Shown: positions 1 through 6,609, numbered from the stretch's first letter. The stretch: DNA of 8,887 bases from Planctomycetota bacterium (GCA_003644175.1 QNBS01000075.1:1-8887); one strand, 5' to 3'. A program made the numbers and translations. The notes: a model not told the origin generated them from the sequence alone.

Positions 1-133
1 ATCGAATACGCCGAAAAAACGGAGCACCACAATAACTAACAGGACAAATGCCGGCACAGGTCAAATGCCCTTATTTAGGATTTCGGATTTGAGCAACGCT
101 CCCAATCTACAATTGCCTTGCCATACCCTTTGC
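1..133. other. Short non-coding left edge
   Basis: This stretch lies beyond the stop codon of the uracil-DNA glycosylase gene. I see no gene in it. One plus-strand frame is open from base 1 to a TAA at 37-39 (12 codons), too short to assign as the tail of a neighbouring gene. A weak GAGC/GCTC inverted repeat near 90-102 is not followed by a T-run on either strand, so I do not call a terminator. Confidence 0.4.
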
Positions 134-856
134 TTAGGGCATCTCCAGCCCGACCTCGGCCATGACCTTCTGCATATCCTCCCAGACCCGGCGGCGGTTA
201 TCCGGCGAATAATTCCTCAGCAAGTAGGCAGGGTGATATGTCGGCATCAGCTTGACCGGCGGCGCATCCGGCGAAAAGTAATAATCGTGGAACCTTCCCC
301 GGAGCCGTCCGATGGCCTGATTCGTATTCAACAGCGTCCTTGCCGCATGGGCGCCCAGGGCAACGATAACCTCCGGGGCGATGAGAGCCAACTGCATCTG
401 CAAAAACGGCAGGCAGGCGATTATCTCATCGGGCCGGGGGTCGCGATTGCCCGGGGGGCGACACTTGAGGATATTGCATATAAAGACATCGCTCCGCCGC
501 ATGCCCATGGCGTTGATTATCTTATCGAGAAGCTGACCCGCCCTGCCGACAAAAGGTCTGCCCTGGGCATCCTCATCGGCGCCGGGCGCCTCGCCCACGA
601 AGACAATTTTCGCATTCGGATTGCCCTCGCCCGGAACGGCGTTGGTGCGACTCTCGCCCAGCCCGCACTTGCAGCAGGCGCCAACCTCGGCGGCAATCGC
701 GGCGAGCCCCTCAGCGGCGGCAGCGCCGTCGCCACCCGCCTCGCCTTCATCCGGCACGCCGGTGAGCCCCTCGGCCAGCGCAAAATCACCCACAAAGAAC
801 ATGTCCATCTCGACATGCTGCCGTGCGACTTTTTTCAGATCGATCTTTTCATCCAT
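134..856 (-). CDS. udg: Type-4 uracil-DNA glycosylase (4Fe-4S)
   Basis: This enzyme removes uracil, produced by cytosine deamination or dUTP misincorporation, from DNA in base-excision repair in the cytoplasm. With the start at 856 it has 240 residues. Motif A is GEAPG at about 88-92, followed by the GRPFVGRAGQLLD block. KCRPPGNR lies at about 131-138, and the second active-site motif is HPAYLLR with His208. The cluster cysteines are Cys61, Cys64, Cys132 and Cys148; the 16-residue spacing of the last pair fits the family. Residues 1-60 precede the first cluster Cys, much longer than the roughly dozen residues of compact members, and residues 34-56 are Gly/Ala/Glu-rich. The ATG at 856 was chosen because MDEKIDLKK is a natural start; a TTG at 904 would add 16 residues. 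Neither has a clear Shine-Dalgarno. It is the last gene of a co-directional trio, 69 bp after the HPP gene. Confidence 0.93.
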   Translation of the reverse strand: MDEKIDLKKVARQHVEMDMFFVGDFALAEGLTGVPDEGEAGGDGAAAAEGLAAIAAEVGACCKCGLGESRTNAVPGEGNPNAKIVFVGEAPGADEDAQGRPFVGRAGQLLDKIINAMGMRRSDVFICNILKCRPPGNRDPRPDEIIACLPFLQMQLALIAPEVIVALGAHAARTLLNTNQAIGRLRGRFHDYYFSPDAPPVKLMPTYHPAYLLRNYSPDNRRRVWEDMQKVMAEVGLEMP

Positions 857-925
857 AATCACGCAGTATAGACGTAACCGGGCCCCGGGACAATCTATTT
901 TCAAAAAAAGCCCGACCCCGAACTG

Positions 926-1423
926 TCATTCCAGGTCCCTCAAAGACGACCTGGCGAAATGATGGATCAATGACAGGATAACGGCGCTGATCATGACCGT
1001 CAGCAGCACGTCCCATGAAAAGCCGCCCACGGCAATCCCAAGGGCCGTACCTGAACCGGGAGGATGCTCCACATCAACAACCACCATCACGAATATCGAA
1101 AAACCGACCGAAAAGGCGTAAACCATCGCAAGGATGTATTCGGAATCCGACGGCGCATATTTCATAATCAAAACGCTCAGGCAGCCCGAAATCAATCCCA
1201 CAATATGGCCCCCGATAACATTTATGGGTTGAGAAAGCGACTTCTGCGGGAGAGCAAAAACCAAAAAGGCCGTGGCGCCTATGGAGGCGACTATGACCGA
1301 TCTGTATACGCCCAGATAGAGCATAACAACGAAAATCACACATGTAGCGAACAGACTCTGCAAGACGTAGTTCTTCCAGTGCATCTTGAACTCTGACACC
1401 ATCGAGGCGATAGATCGTTTCAT
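926..1423 (-). CDS. HPP family integral membrane protein
   Basis: A 165-residue protein made almost entirely of hydrophobic helices, roughly at 20-40, 42-58, 66-88, 95-116 and 131-154, so it sits in the cytoplasmic membrane. The family signature His-Pro-Pro is at 120-122 within VEHPPGSGTALG. The upstream pattern ASIGATAFLVFALP followed by QPINVIGGH is typical of HPP proteins, which are small membrane proteins. Plant and cyanobacterial members have been linked to nitrite transport, but most bacterial members are uncharacterised, so no substrate is assigned. The ATG start is supported by GGAG (plus-strand 1431-1434) 7 nt upstream. The gene follows the lectin-like gene by 52 bp and probably shares its transcript. 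Length and motif agree with the HPP-domain core. Confidence 0.9.
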   Translation of the reverse strand: MKRSIASMVSEFKMHWKNYVLQSLFATCVIFVVMLYLGVYRSVIVASIGATAFLVFALPQKSLSQPINVIGGHIVGLISGCLSVLIMKYAPSDSEYILAMVYAFSVGFSIFVMVVVDVEHPPGSGTALGIAVGGFSWDVLLTVMISAVILSLIHHFARSSLRDLE

Positions 1424-1475
1424 GGGTTTTCTCCACGCACAATCTCATACATGTGTTCACTCATGCCGATCCGCT

Positions 1476-2240
1476 TCATCTCGAAGAAGGGTTGGTTCGC
1501 GGCGCAGCGACCTTCTTTTCAATAATGCCTATCCTGATCTCGTTGCCCGGCACATCGTTCCACTTTCCCGGCTCAGTCTGGTTCAGATGCGGCGCCTTGG
1601 AATTAATGATCACATAATGCTGATTCTTCCGGTAATTGTCCGGCTCAGGCGCCGCCCAGTTAAAGTACTTGACCTCCTCGCCGTTGACCGCTGTCCACTT
1701 TCCCTCTTCGGCCTCGTCGGTCAGACCCGTCCAGTACTCGGTATCGGCGCCGAAGGTCTTGACCAGCCAGTCGTTTTCCTCCTTGTCGTTGATGACCACA
1801 AGATGCCCGCCGTTTGTCGCGGCATATTGTTTCGCCGGATGCCACGGCAGCCCAAAGGGAATGAGTGCATAACAAGTTCGCGTCTTGGGGTTAATGTACC
1901 ATTTCAGATCGTCGCCTTTTTGGGCGGATGCATCGACCTTTCTCTGCAACCCGGCCAACTGCTGCTGCAGTTTGAGATTCCGGGTTTGCAGGCCGCTTAT
2001 CCTGCCTTCGAGTTTCTTCTCGGACAGCGCCAGCCTAACGGCAATCTTCTTGTCGACCATCGCATCGATATTAGCCAGCGCCTCTTTGTTCGCCCGGGCG
2101 AGCCGGCCGGCCGCATCGATACTGTCCTGGCTGTCCTGGAACGAACCTTTGGTCTTGAGCAGCGCCAGTCCCATAAGCAGAATCAAGAGCAGGATAATCG
2201 CATAAGCTGCCGTATTGAGGATCGGCTTCGTGATGCTCAT
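1476..2240 (-). CDS. Membrane-anchored C-type lectin-like domain protein
   Basis: A 254-residue protein in three parts. Residues 10-29 form one hydrophobic helix without a cleavage site, so an uncleaved signal anchor is likely. Residues about 36-105 are charged, helical and rich in Gln, Leu and Lys, with a probable coiled coil at 70-105. Residues about 112-243 form a C-type lectin-like domain: WHPAKQYA, GGHLVVINDKEENDWL, YWTGLTDEAEEGKW, FNW, then EPD (199-201) and WND (227-229). EPD and WND sit where calcium and sugar ligands (EPN and WND) lie in mannose-type lectins. Only one cysteine (Cys123) is present, so the canonical disulfides are absent. The start is supported by AAGGAG 7 nt upstream. 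A likely topology puts the lectin domain outside the cytoplasmic membrane. The ligand is unknown: carbohydrate, protein, or none. It heads the lectin-HPP-UDG run. Confidence 0.85.
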   Translation of the reverse strand: MSITKPILNTAAYAIILLLILLMGLALLKTKGSFQDSQDSIDAAGRLARANKEALANIDAMVDKKIAVRLALSEKKLEGRISGLQTRNLKLQQQLAGLQRKVDASAQKGDDLKWYINPKTRTCYALIPFGLPWHPAKQYAATNGGHLVVINDKEENDWLVKTFGADTEYWTGLTDEAEEGKWTAVNGEEVKYFNWAAPEPDNYRKNQHYVIINSKAPHLNQTEPGKWNDVPGNEIRIGIIEKKVAAPRTNPSSR

Positions 2241-2264
2241 GACTTTTCTCCTTCGTCCGTGTCA

Positions 2265-2273
2265 ATCATAACA
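2265..2273 (-). promoter_or_regulatory. Candidate extended -10 promoter of the lectin-like gene
   Basis: On the minus strand this reads TGTTATGAT, an extended -10 element (TGn followed by TATGAT, five of six matches to TATAAT). Transcription would begin near 2258, giving a leader of about 18 nt that contains the AAGGAG ribosome-binding site. No convincing -35 hexamer lies at 16-18 nt, which is tolerable for extended -10 promoters. This is pattern matching only. Confidence 0.33.
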
Positions 2274-2504
2274 GTCTCTCTTTCGGCGACATTCCAAAGA
2301 TTCGACAGGCCGCCGGTTCTGTATAACCTGAAAAGGCAGTAGTCTATACGCTCGGTGCGACAAATTCAACCTTTTACCTGCATCGGGAGAGAACATTTTT
2401 GACAGTTCAAGGCGGATTTAAGATTACAGGAGCCGAACAGAGAAAAATATCAGCCGGAACGGGTGCTGCACCGACTGGCGCATCATGACGCAGGATGGTA
2501 GAAT

Positions 2505-2549
2505 ATGGCGCGGAAAAAGTTGAAAAAATTTACCGCCGATTAGCGGCGG
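2505..2549 (+). other. Possible leader peptide ORF overlapping a GC hairpin
   Basis: ATG at 2505 opens a 12-codon frame, MARKKLKKFTAD, with five lysines, ending in TAG at 2541-2543. An AGGA lies 9 nt upstream. The stop falls in the loop of a perfect 6-bp hairpin (CCGCCG 2533-2538, loop 2539-2543, CGGCGG 2544-2549), followed by GGAGTTTTAAAATAAT. The layout resembles a leader peptide or attenuator before the TPR gene. Two other tiny frames overlap it, starting at 2485 and 2495, so chance is a serious alternative. Confidence 0.2.
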
Positions 2550-2569
2550 CGGAGTTTTAAAATAATCAG

Positions 2570-2598
2570 TTGCCAAATTTGTGTTTTTCTACTATTGT
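2570..2598 (+). promoter_or_regulatory. Candidate promoter of the TPR-glycosyltransferase gene
   Basis: TTGCCA (2570-2575) is separated by 17 nt from TATTGT (2593-2598). These match the sigma-70-type consensus in five and four positions. The predicted start of transcription, near 2605, would leave only about five nucleotides before the ATG at 2610. That fits the absence of a clear Shine-Dalgarno there but would make the message nearly leaderless. The region is AT-rich, so random matches are easy. Confidence 0.22.
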
Positions 2599-2609
2599 GA
2601 GCAGTATAA

Positions 2610-4388
2610 ATGGAAGATGTCAAAGAAATCCTGAAAGCAGCAATTCGGAACCATCAGGCGGGCAACCTGCAAGAGGCGGAGCAATTGTACGGCCAGGTGA
2701 TAGAAGAGAATCCCGATCATCCGCTTGCATTGCATTCTCTGGGCATAGTTGCTCACCAGAGGGGTCAAAACGATGTCGCAGTTGGTCTGATTGCCAGAGC
2801 AATTTCATCCAATCCTCAAATTTCGCAATTCCGCAATACACATGGTCTCGTGCTTGAGGCCATCGGCAGGATTGACGAGGCGATCCGCTCTTATGAAAAG
2901 GCAATATCGCTTGATCCGGATTACGCCGAGGCATATCTGAATCTGGCTATTGCCCTTCAGTCAAACGGCGATTTCACCGCTGCTGTTGAAAAATGCAACC
3001 AGATCATTTCACTTTTTGGCGATTCGGCCCAGGTGTATAATTTGAGAGGCTACTCGCTTCAACAGCAGGACAATTTCAGTGAAGCGATTGAAAGTTATCG
3101 TCAGGCAATTCGGTTGGAGCCGGACTTTGCCGAGCCGTACAATCACATTGGGGTAATCTTTAATGTGCAGGATAGATATGCCGAGGCGGCTGAGAATTGC
3201 AAAAAAGCCCTGGAACTGGCCCCGGATTATGTTGAGGCCTGCAACAATCTTGGAGTGGCTCTCAATGGAATCGGGCGGTACGCTGAGGCGATGGAAAATT
3301 ATCAAAAAGCAATCAGCCTCGATCCGGAGTATGCCGAAGCCTGGTACAATTTAGCCAACTGCCTGCGAAACCAGAATCGGGGCGCCGAGTCGATTGAAAT
3401 TTACAGGAAGGCTGTTCGGATTAAGCCGGACTATGCCGAGGCGCACTGGAATCTGTCGCATTCGTTATTGTTGACAGGAGAGTTTTCTCAGGGGTGGGCT
3501 GAGTATGCATGGCGTCGCAAACCCGAGTTGAAAATTATATCGTATCCCCATCAGTACGAACAGCCGTATTGGGACGGTTCGTCATTTGTCGGCAAGCGCC
3601 TTCTGGTGCACTACGAGCAGGGATTCGGCGACAATATTCAATTTGCCCGCTATTTGCCGATGGTCAAAAGTCGCGGCGGGACAGTCATATTGGAGACAAG
3701 AGCACCGCTGTACAGGCTCTTTGGGCAACTTGACGGGGTGGACGAATTTGTGAAAGCCCGTCCGGATGGAAAACCCCCTGATGTTCGATTTGATCTTCAT
3801 GCTTCTCCTTTGGATATGCCCGGGCTGTTTGAGACTACGCTGGAAAATATTCCCTGTAAGATTCCTTATCTTTATGCCGAAGCCGCAAAAACCGCATACT
3901 GGCGTGACAGAGTTGACAGCGAATCTTTCAAGGTTGGCCTGATGTGGTCAGGCTCCCAATTGCACGGCAACGACGCCAACCGCTCCTGCCCACTGAGACA
4001 TTTTGCCGCCTTAACAAAAATCGAAGGTGTAAAGCTGTATGGTCTGCAAAAGGGGCCGGCCGCCGGTCAGATAGCGGAATTGGCGGCGGATATTGCGGTA
4101 ATCAATCTTGGAAAAGAATTTGAAGATTTTGCCGACACGGCAGGGGCCGTTGAGAATATGGATTTGGTCATTTCTGTCGATACTTCCGTGCTTCATCTTG
4201 CAGGCGCTATGGGTAAGGCTGTCTGGGCTCTTTTGCCGTTTGTGCCGGACTGGCGATGGATGCTCAAGCGACAGGACAGTCCCTGGTATCCGACTATGAA
4301 ACTTTTCAGGCAGGACAGACCGGGCGACTGGCCGGGCCTGTTCGAACGAGTGGCCCGGGCGCTGCATGATCTGATTAAGGATTTGTAA
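2610..4388 (+). CDS. TPR-repeat protein fused to a GT9-like glycosyltransferase domain
   Basis: A 592-residue protein with no signal peptide or membrane segment, so probably cytoplasmic. Residues about 4-300 are tandem 34-residue TPR units, at least eight, many ending in the repeated pattern A(I/V)xLxPDYAEAxxNL. They form a superhelical scaffold for protein binding. Residues about 315-590 form a glycosyltransferase domain of the GT-B type related to family 9, a set common behind TPR arrays in bacteria: GKRLLVHYEQGFGDNIQFARYLP (328-350, glycine-rich), VGLMWSGS (442-449), FADTA (507-511), ISVDTSVLHLAGAMGK (521-536, the likely nucleotide-sugar-binding segment) and PDWRWMLKRQDSPWYPT (546-562). 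It may glycosylate a surface structure or a protein recruited by the TPRs, as the TPR-containing OGT does, but donor and acceptor are unknown. It is a single-gene plus-strand unit with weak ribosome-binding signals, convergent with the right-hand sugar cluster. Confidence 0.9.
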   Translation: MEDVKEILKAAIRNHQAGNLQEAEQLYGQVIEENPDHPLALHSLGIVAHQRGQNDVAVGLIARAISSNPQISQFRNTHGLVLEAIGRIDEAIRSYEKAISLDPDYAEAYLNLAIALQSNGDFTAAVEKCNQIISLFGDSAQVYNLRGYSLQQQDNFSEAIESYRQAIRLEPDFAEPYNHIGVIFNVQDRYAEAAENCKKALELAPDYVEACNNLGVALNGIGRYAEAMENYQKAISLDPEYAEAWYNLANCLRNQNRGAESIEIYRKAVRIKPDYAEAHWNLSHSLLLTGEFSQGWAEYAWRRKPELKIISYPHQYEQPYWDGSSFVGKRLLVHYEQGFGDNIQFARYLPMVKSRGGTVILETRAPLYRLFGQLDGVDEFVKARPDGKPPDVRFDLHASPLDMPGLFETTLENIPCKIPYLYAEAAKTAYWRDRVDSESFKVGLMWSGSQLHGNDANRSCPLRHFAALTKIEGVKLYGLQKGPAAGQIAELAADIAVINLGKEFEDFADTAGAVENMDLVISVDTSVLHLAGAMGKAVWALLPFVPDWRWMLKRQDSPWYPTMKLFRQDRPGDWPGLFERVARALHDLIKDL

Positions 4389-4406
4389 AAAGAATATCTT
4401 CCATTT

Positions 4407-4424
4407 TTAGCCGGTTATGGCTAA
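4407..4424. other. Inverted repeat between convergent genes
   Basis: TTAGCC (4407-4412), a 6-nt loop and GGCTAA (4419-4424) form a perfect 6-bp inverted repeat 19 nt past the TPR gene stop and 41 nt past the GT2 stop. Its placement in a 76-bp convergent gap suggests a shared terminator, but neither strand shows a T-run right after the stem. On the plus strand a T-run precedes it, and on the minus strand an A-run follows. A rho-independent terminator is therefore not well supported. Confidence 0.25.
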
Positions 4425-4464
4425 GCAAGCAGATCATCAGAAAAGGCGGCACTGTTTTACACGG

Positions 4465-5700
4465 TCAATCGAAAGTTATTTCGCCGGGAAACAAGCGGCA
4501 ATTAGCAAAAACGTCCTTGAGAGAACACTGATGAAGCGGGTCCGCCTCAAGCTTGCCGCCGCGATCCAGAAGGGTTTGATAATCCAGGGCGACAATAAAG
4601 TTCTCGGTTTTTGTCGGCAACTCAAGCAGTTCTTCTCGACTGACTGTATAGACTTCCATTTCCGGCATAACTTTCCCCAGAAGTGAACACGTCTCCTGTG
4701 AAATTGGATGGGACTCAAGAATTACTTTCCGGACGCCTGGGACGGCGGAGATAAGGATGTTAAGGCGTTCAACCACCATTTGCTTAAGGTAGGCTCGTTC
4801 ATATTCCAAAACCGTCTCATCCTTGACTAAACCGTATGCTCTGGCGCGTAGTAAAAAGTGGCGCCCGGTTAACAGTTCACCTTTGAGTTTAGAGAACAGG
4901 ACTCCCTGAAGATATGATTTGGCTGCCGCTTCACCTACCAACGCCGCATTTTCCCTAAAAGAGCTGTTGCCCATTTTTCCCAAATAGACTTCAAGGTCGG
5001 CATGATACATGTCATGGTACCATCCCTCTGTAAGACCAAATTCACACCTTGGTACGGTCTGTACATGGTGATAAAGAACGTCCGGGATCACTGCTATCGC
5101 CCCATAATCCAGCATCTTACCGAGCAAATGCCAATGGCCGAAGGAACGTTTGTCGAATGTGGTAATACAAAAACGCTGACATGGCTCGGTTCTGATTACA
5201 GGAGACCAAAGAAGTCCAAATTTCATAAGAGCGATCTTCTTTGATTTTAAACCTTTCGGCAAGATCACGACTTCATCGGTTTTTTTGTACGTTTCGACGG
5301 TTTCCCGTGTTGGGTCGGTTTCGGCGTATGACCCAAAAACACCGATTATCTCATCGTTCTCTTGCATCATCTTTACAGCTTTATTGATGCCTTCAACAAC
5401 AATTCTGTCGTCATCACAAAACAGATACATATATTTTCCCGTGGCCATAGACCCGGCTACGACAGCGTTTTCCGTCATGGGTATTTCTTTATCAAGTCGG
5501 ACATATCGGAATCTCTCCCATTTTGTCCTGAAATCCTCCAGCACATCAACCGTGTGGTCGCTGGAGCAGTTATTGGACACCACAATCTCGGTTGAAGTAT
5601 CCAGGGTCTCGGCTAAGTGGGCAAGTGTTTTGCGCAGAATTTCCGCCCGGTTAAAGGTTAGTATACATATACTCAGAAGCGGTTGGTCTGTTTTTTGCAT
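4465..5700 (-). CDS. Family 2 glycosyltransferase with extra C-terminal region
   Basis: A 411-residue GT-A-fold enzyme expected to transfer a sugar from a nucleotide donor in the cytoplasm. The N-terminal part carries SICILTFNRAEIL (10-22), VVSNNCSSDHT (40-50, nucleotide binding), and the metal-binding DDD (96-98) in YLFCDDDRI. GHWHLLG at about 188-194 is the probable acceptor-side segment. The pattern resembles abequosyltransferase-like members from O-antigen loci. Residues about 305-411 follow a helical linker and look like a small alpha/beta domain that I do not recognise. The ATG at 5700 gives the usual family N-terminus; AAAGG lies about 10 nt upstream. An ATG at 5745 would add 15 residues and overlap the preceding gene by 13 bp, which also suits translational coupling. 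As the last gene of the minus-strand sugar operon, it probably uses the sugar made upstream or extends the same glycan. Confidence 0.88.
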   Translation of the reverse strand: MQKTDQPLLSICILTFNRAEILRKTLAHLAETLDTSTEIVVSNNCSSDHTVDVLEDFRTKWERFRYVRLDKEIPMTENAVVAGSMATGKYMYLFCDDDRIVVEGINKAVKMMQENDEIIGVFGSYAETDPTRETVETYKKTDEVVILPKGLKSKKIALMKFGLLWSPVIRTEPCQRFCITTFDKRSFGHWHLLGKMLDYGAIAVIPDVLYHHVQTVPRCEFGLTEGWYHDMYHADLEVYLGKMGNSSFRENAALVGEAAAKSYLQGVLFSKLKGELLTGRHFLLRARAYGLVKDETVLEYERAYLKQMVVERLNILISAVPGVRKVILESHPISQETCSLLGKVMPEMEVYTVSREELLELPTKTENFIVALDYQTLLDRGGKLEADPLHQCSLKDVFANCRLFPGEITFD

Positions 5701-5732
5701 TAGGACTAAGCCTTTCAAGTTCTCAATTGAAT

Positions 5733-6482
5733 CTACTTCACACATTTCAGAAAACCGTCCGGCGCGACGGTTATCAGAAGTTTATTCTCAATCTCCTTGT
5801 CGACCTCAAAGCGGTCGTTTGTTTTCAAGAACTCCCAGACAGCGGTCTTTGGGTTGTTGCCTTTCCCCCAAGGACGGTCTGCGAAATACTCGTCCGGCAC
5901 ATCTTCCACCACGGTATCGAAAACGACAAGATAGCTTCCCTTCTTGACCAAGGGCGAATACAACTCCATCTCTTTGAGAACATGTGCGTGAGTATGGTTC
6001 GAATCGAGAATAACGAGAACCTGCTGTTTCCCCTTCGCAAGATCATAAACCTGTTTTGCCACCGTATCGTCGATCGATGAGCCTTCGATCATTGTGATGT
6101 GCTTGAACATGGGATGCTTTTCAATCTCGACTCGGTTGTGTTCCCGGATGTCGATGTCGATACCGAGCACCTTACCCTTATTGATCACTCCTGTTATCTC
6201 CAGCAGGGCAAGTATCGACGCACTAATAACAAGTGATCCCCCATGCGCTATCCCGGTTTCTATGATGAGATCAGGTTTTACCTGCCAGATAATTTCCTGC
6301 ATAGCAAGAATATCCTGAGGGTATTGTATAATTGGCCGTCCCATCCAAAAAAAATTATATGAATACTTAGATGTTATTGATTCCAGAATAAAAGAATCTG
6401 TTGCTTTTAGCAGGTTTTTATTTTTGCTATTTGCCTTCACCCTTTCGAATCGCTCTCTTCTAAATTCCTCGGTTGAATCCAT
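5733..6482 (-). CDS. CmcI-like (cephalosporin hydroxylase family) SAM-dependent methyltransferase
   Basis: A 249-residue protein of the family named for CmcI, which also includes rhamnosyl O-methyltransferases. Most members in sugar clusters are thought to methylate hydroxyl groups of sugars with SAM and a divalent metal. Visible motifs are LIIETGIAHGGSL (72-84, SAM-binding loop), LGIDIDIR (106-113), VILDSNHTHAHVL (157-169, metal-ligand Asp160) and VVFDTVVED (186-194). The last is where CmcI has a Glu-Asp metal pair, and Glu is Phe here. The C-terminal block GKGNNPKTAVWEFL followed by NKLLITVAPDGFLK is characteristic of sugar-locus members. The start at 6482 was chosen because GGAAGGA lies 5 nt upstream. 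The frame stays open to an ATG at 6575, which has no ribosome-binding site. It lies 127 bp after the C-methyltransferase gene, the largest gap in the operon. Confidence 0.87.
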   Translation of the reverse strand: MDSTEEFRRERFERVKANSKNKNLLKATDSFILESITSKYSYNFFWMGRPIIQYPQDILAMQEIIWQVKPDLIIETGIAHGGSLVISASILALLEITGVINKGKVLGIDIDIREHNRVEIEKHPMFKHITMIEGSSIDDTVAKQVYDLAKGKQQVLVILDSNHTHAHVLKEMELYSPLVKKGSYLVVFDTVVEDVPDEYFADRPWGKGNNPKTAVWEFLKTNDRFEVDKEIENKLLITVAPDGFLKCVK

Positions 6483-6487
6483 TAATT

Positions 6488-6494
6488 TCCTTCC
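6488..6494 (-). promoter_or_regulatory. Ribosome-binding site deciding the CmcI-like start
   Basis: On the minus strand this reads GGAAGGA, 5 nt before the ATG at 6482. It is the strongest Shine-Dalgarno in the right-hand block and supports the 249-residue form over the 280-residue extension. Confidence 0.6.
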
Positions 6495-6609
6495 ATAGCA
6501 AGCGGTATCCGTTCCGGTCAAAAGGAATCTCTCACTCACTAAAATTCCCAATAACCCCAAACTATACATGCACATATAATTTTTTTGGCGTCCATGTCGA
6601 TTGTGATTT

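Larger units (their letters stand above)
2241..2609. other. 369-bp divergent intergenic region
   Basis: This region separates the leftward lectin gene from the rightward TPR-glycosyltransferase gene and must hold the start signals of both. I see the lectin ribosome-binding site and a candidate extended -10, an isolated TTGACA at 2399-2404, an 11-bp palindrome GGTGCTGCACC near 2462-2472, a GC hairpin at 2533-2549, and an AT-rich stretch just before the TPR gene. No ORF of gene length is credible here. No tRNA or known riboswitch structure was recognised. Confidence 0.6.

Noticed and set aside
65..871. Plus-strand ORF of 268 codons opposite the UDG gene
   Set aside because: It is antisense to a gene with clear catalytic and cluster motifs. 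Its translation shows no domain, and GC-rich DNA readily keeps the opposite frame open.
878..888. Palindrome CCGGGCCCCGG in the UDG leader
   Set aside because: It is short and GC-rich, with a one-base centre. It may occur by chance, and no operator family is recognised.
903..909. T7 tract on the minus strand just after the HPP gene, preceded by GC-rich bases
   Set aside because: No stable stem precedes it; only a 4-5 bp pairing with a long loop could form, so an intrinsic terminator is not supported.
1386..2342. Plus-strand ORF of 318 codons opposite the lectin gene
   Set aside because: The minus-strand lectin gene has a recognisable fold, membrane anchor and AAGGAG site. The plus-strand product has no recognisable domain and also runs into the HPP gene start.
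2399..2404. Perfect TTGACA -35 hexamer
   Set aside because: No acceptable -10 lies 16-18 nt downstream (TAAGAT is only 14 nt away), and it is 200 bp from the TPR gene start.
4417..4686. Plus-strand ORF of 89 codons after the TPR-GT gene
   Set aside because: Most of it is antisense to the GT2 C-terminus, and no ribosome-binding site or known motif was seen.
5285..5947. Plus-strand ORF of 220 codons opposite the GT2 and CmcI-like genes
   Set aside because: It spans the junction of two well-supported minus-strand genes and shows no domain.
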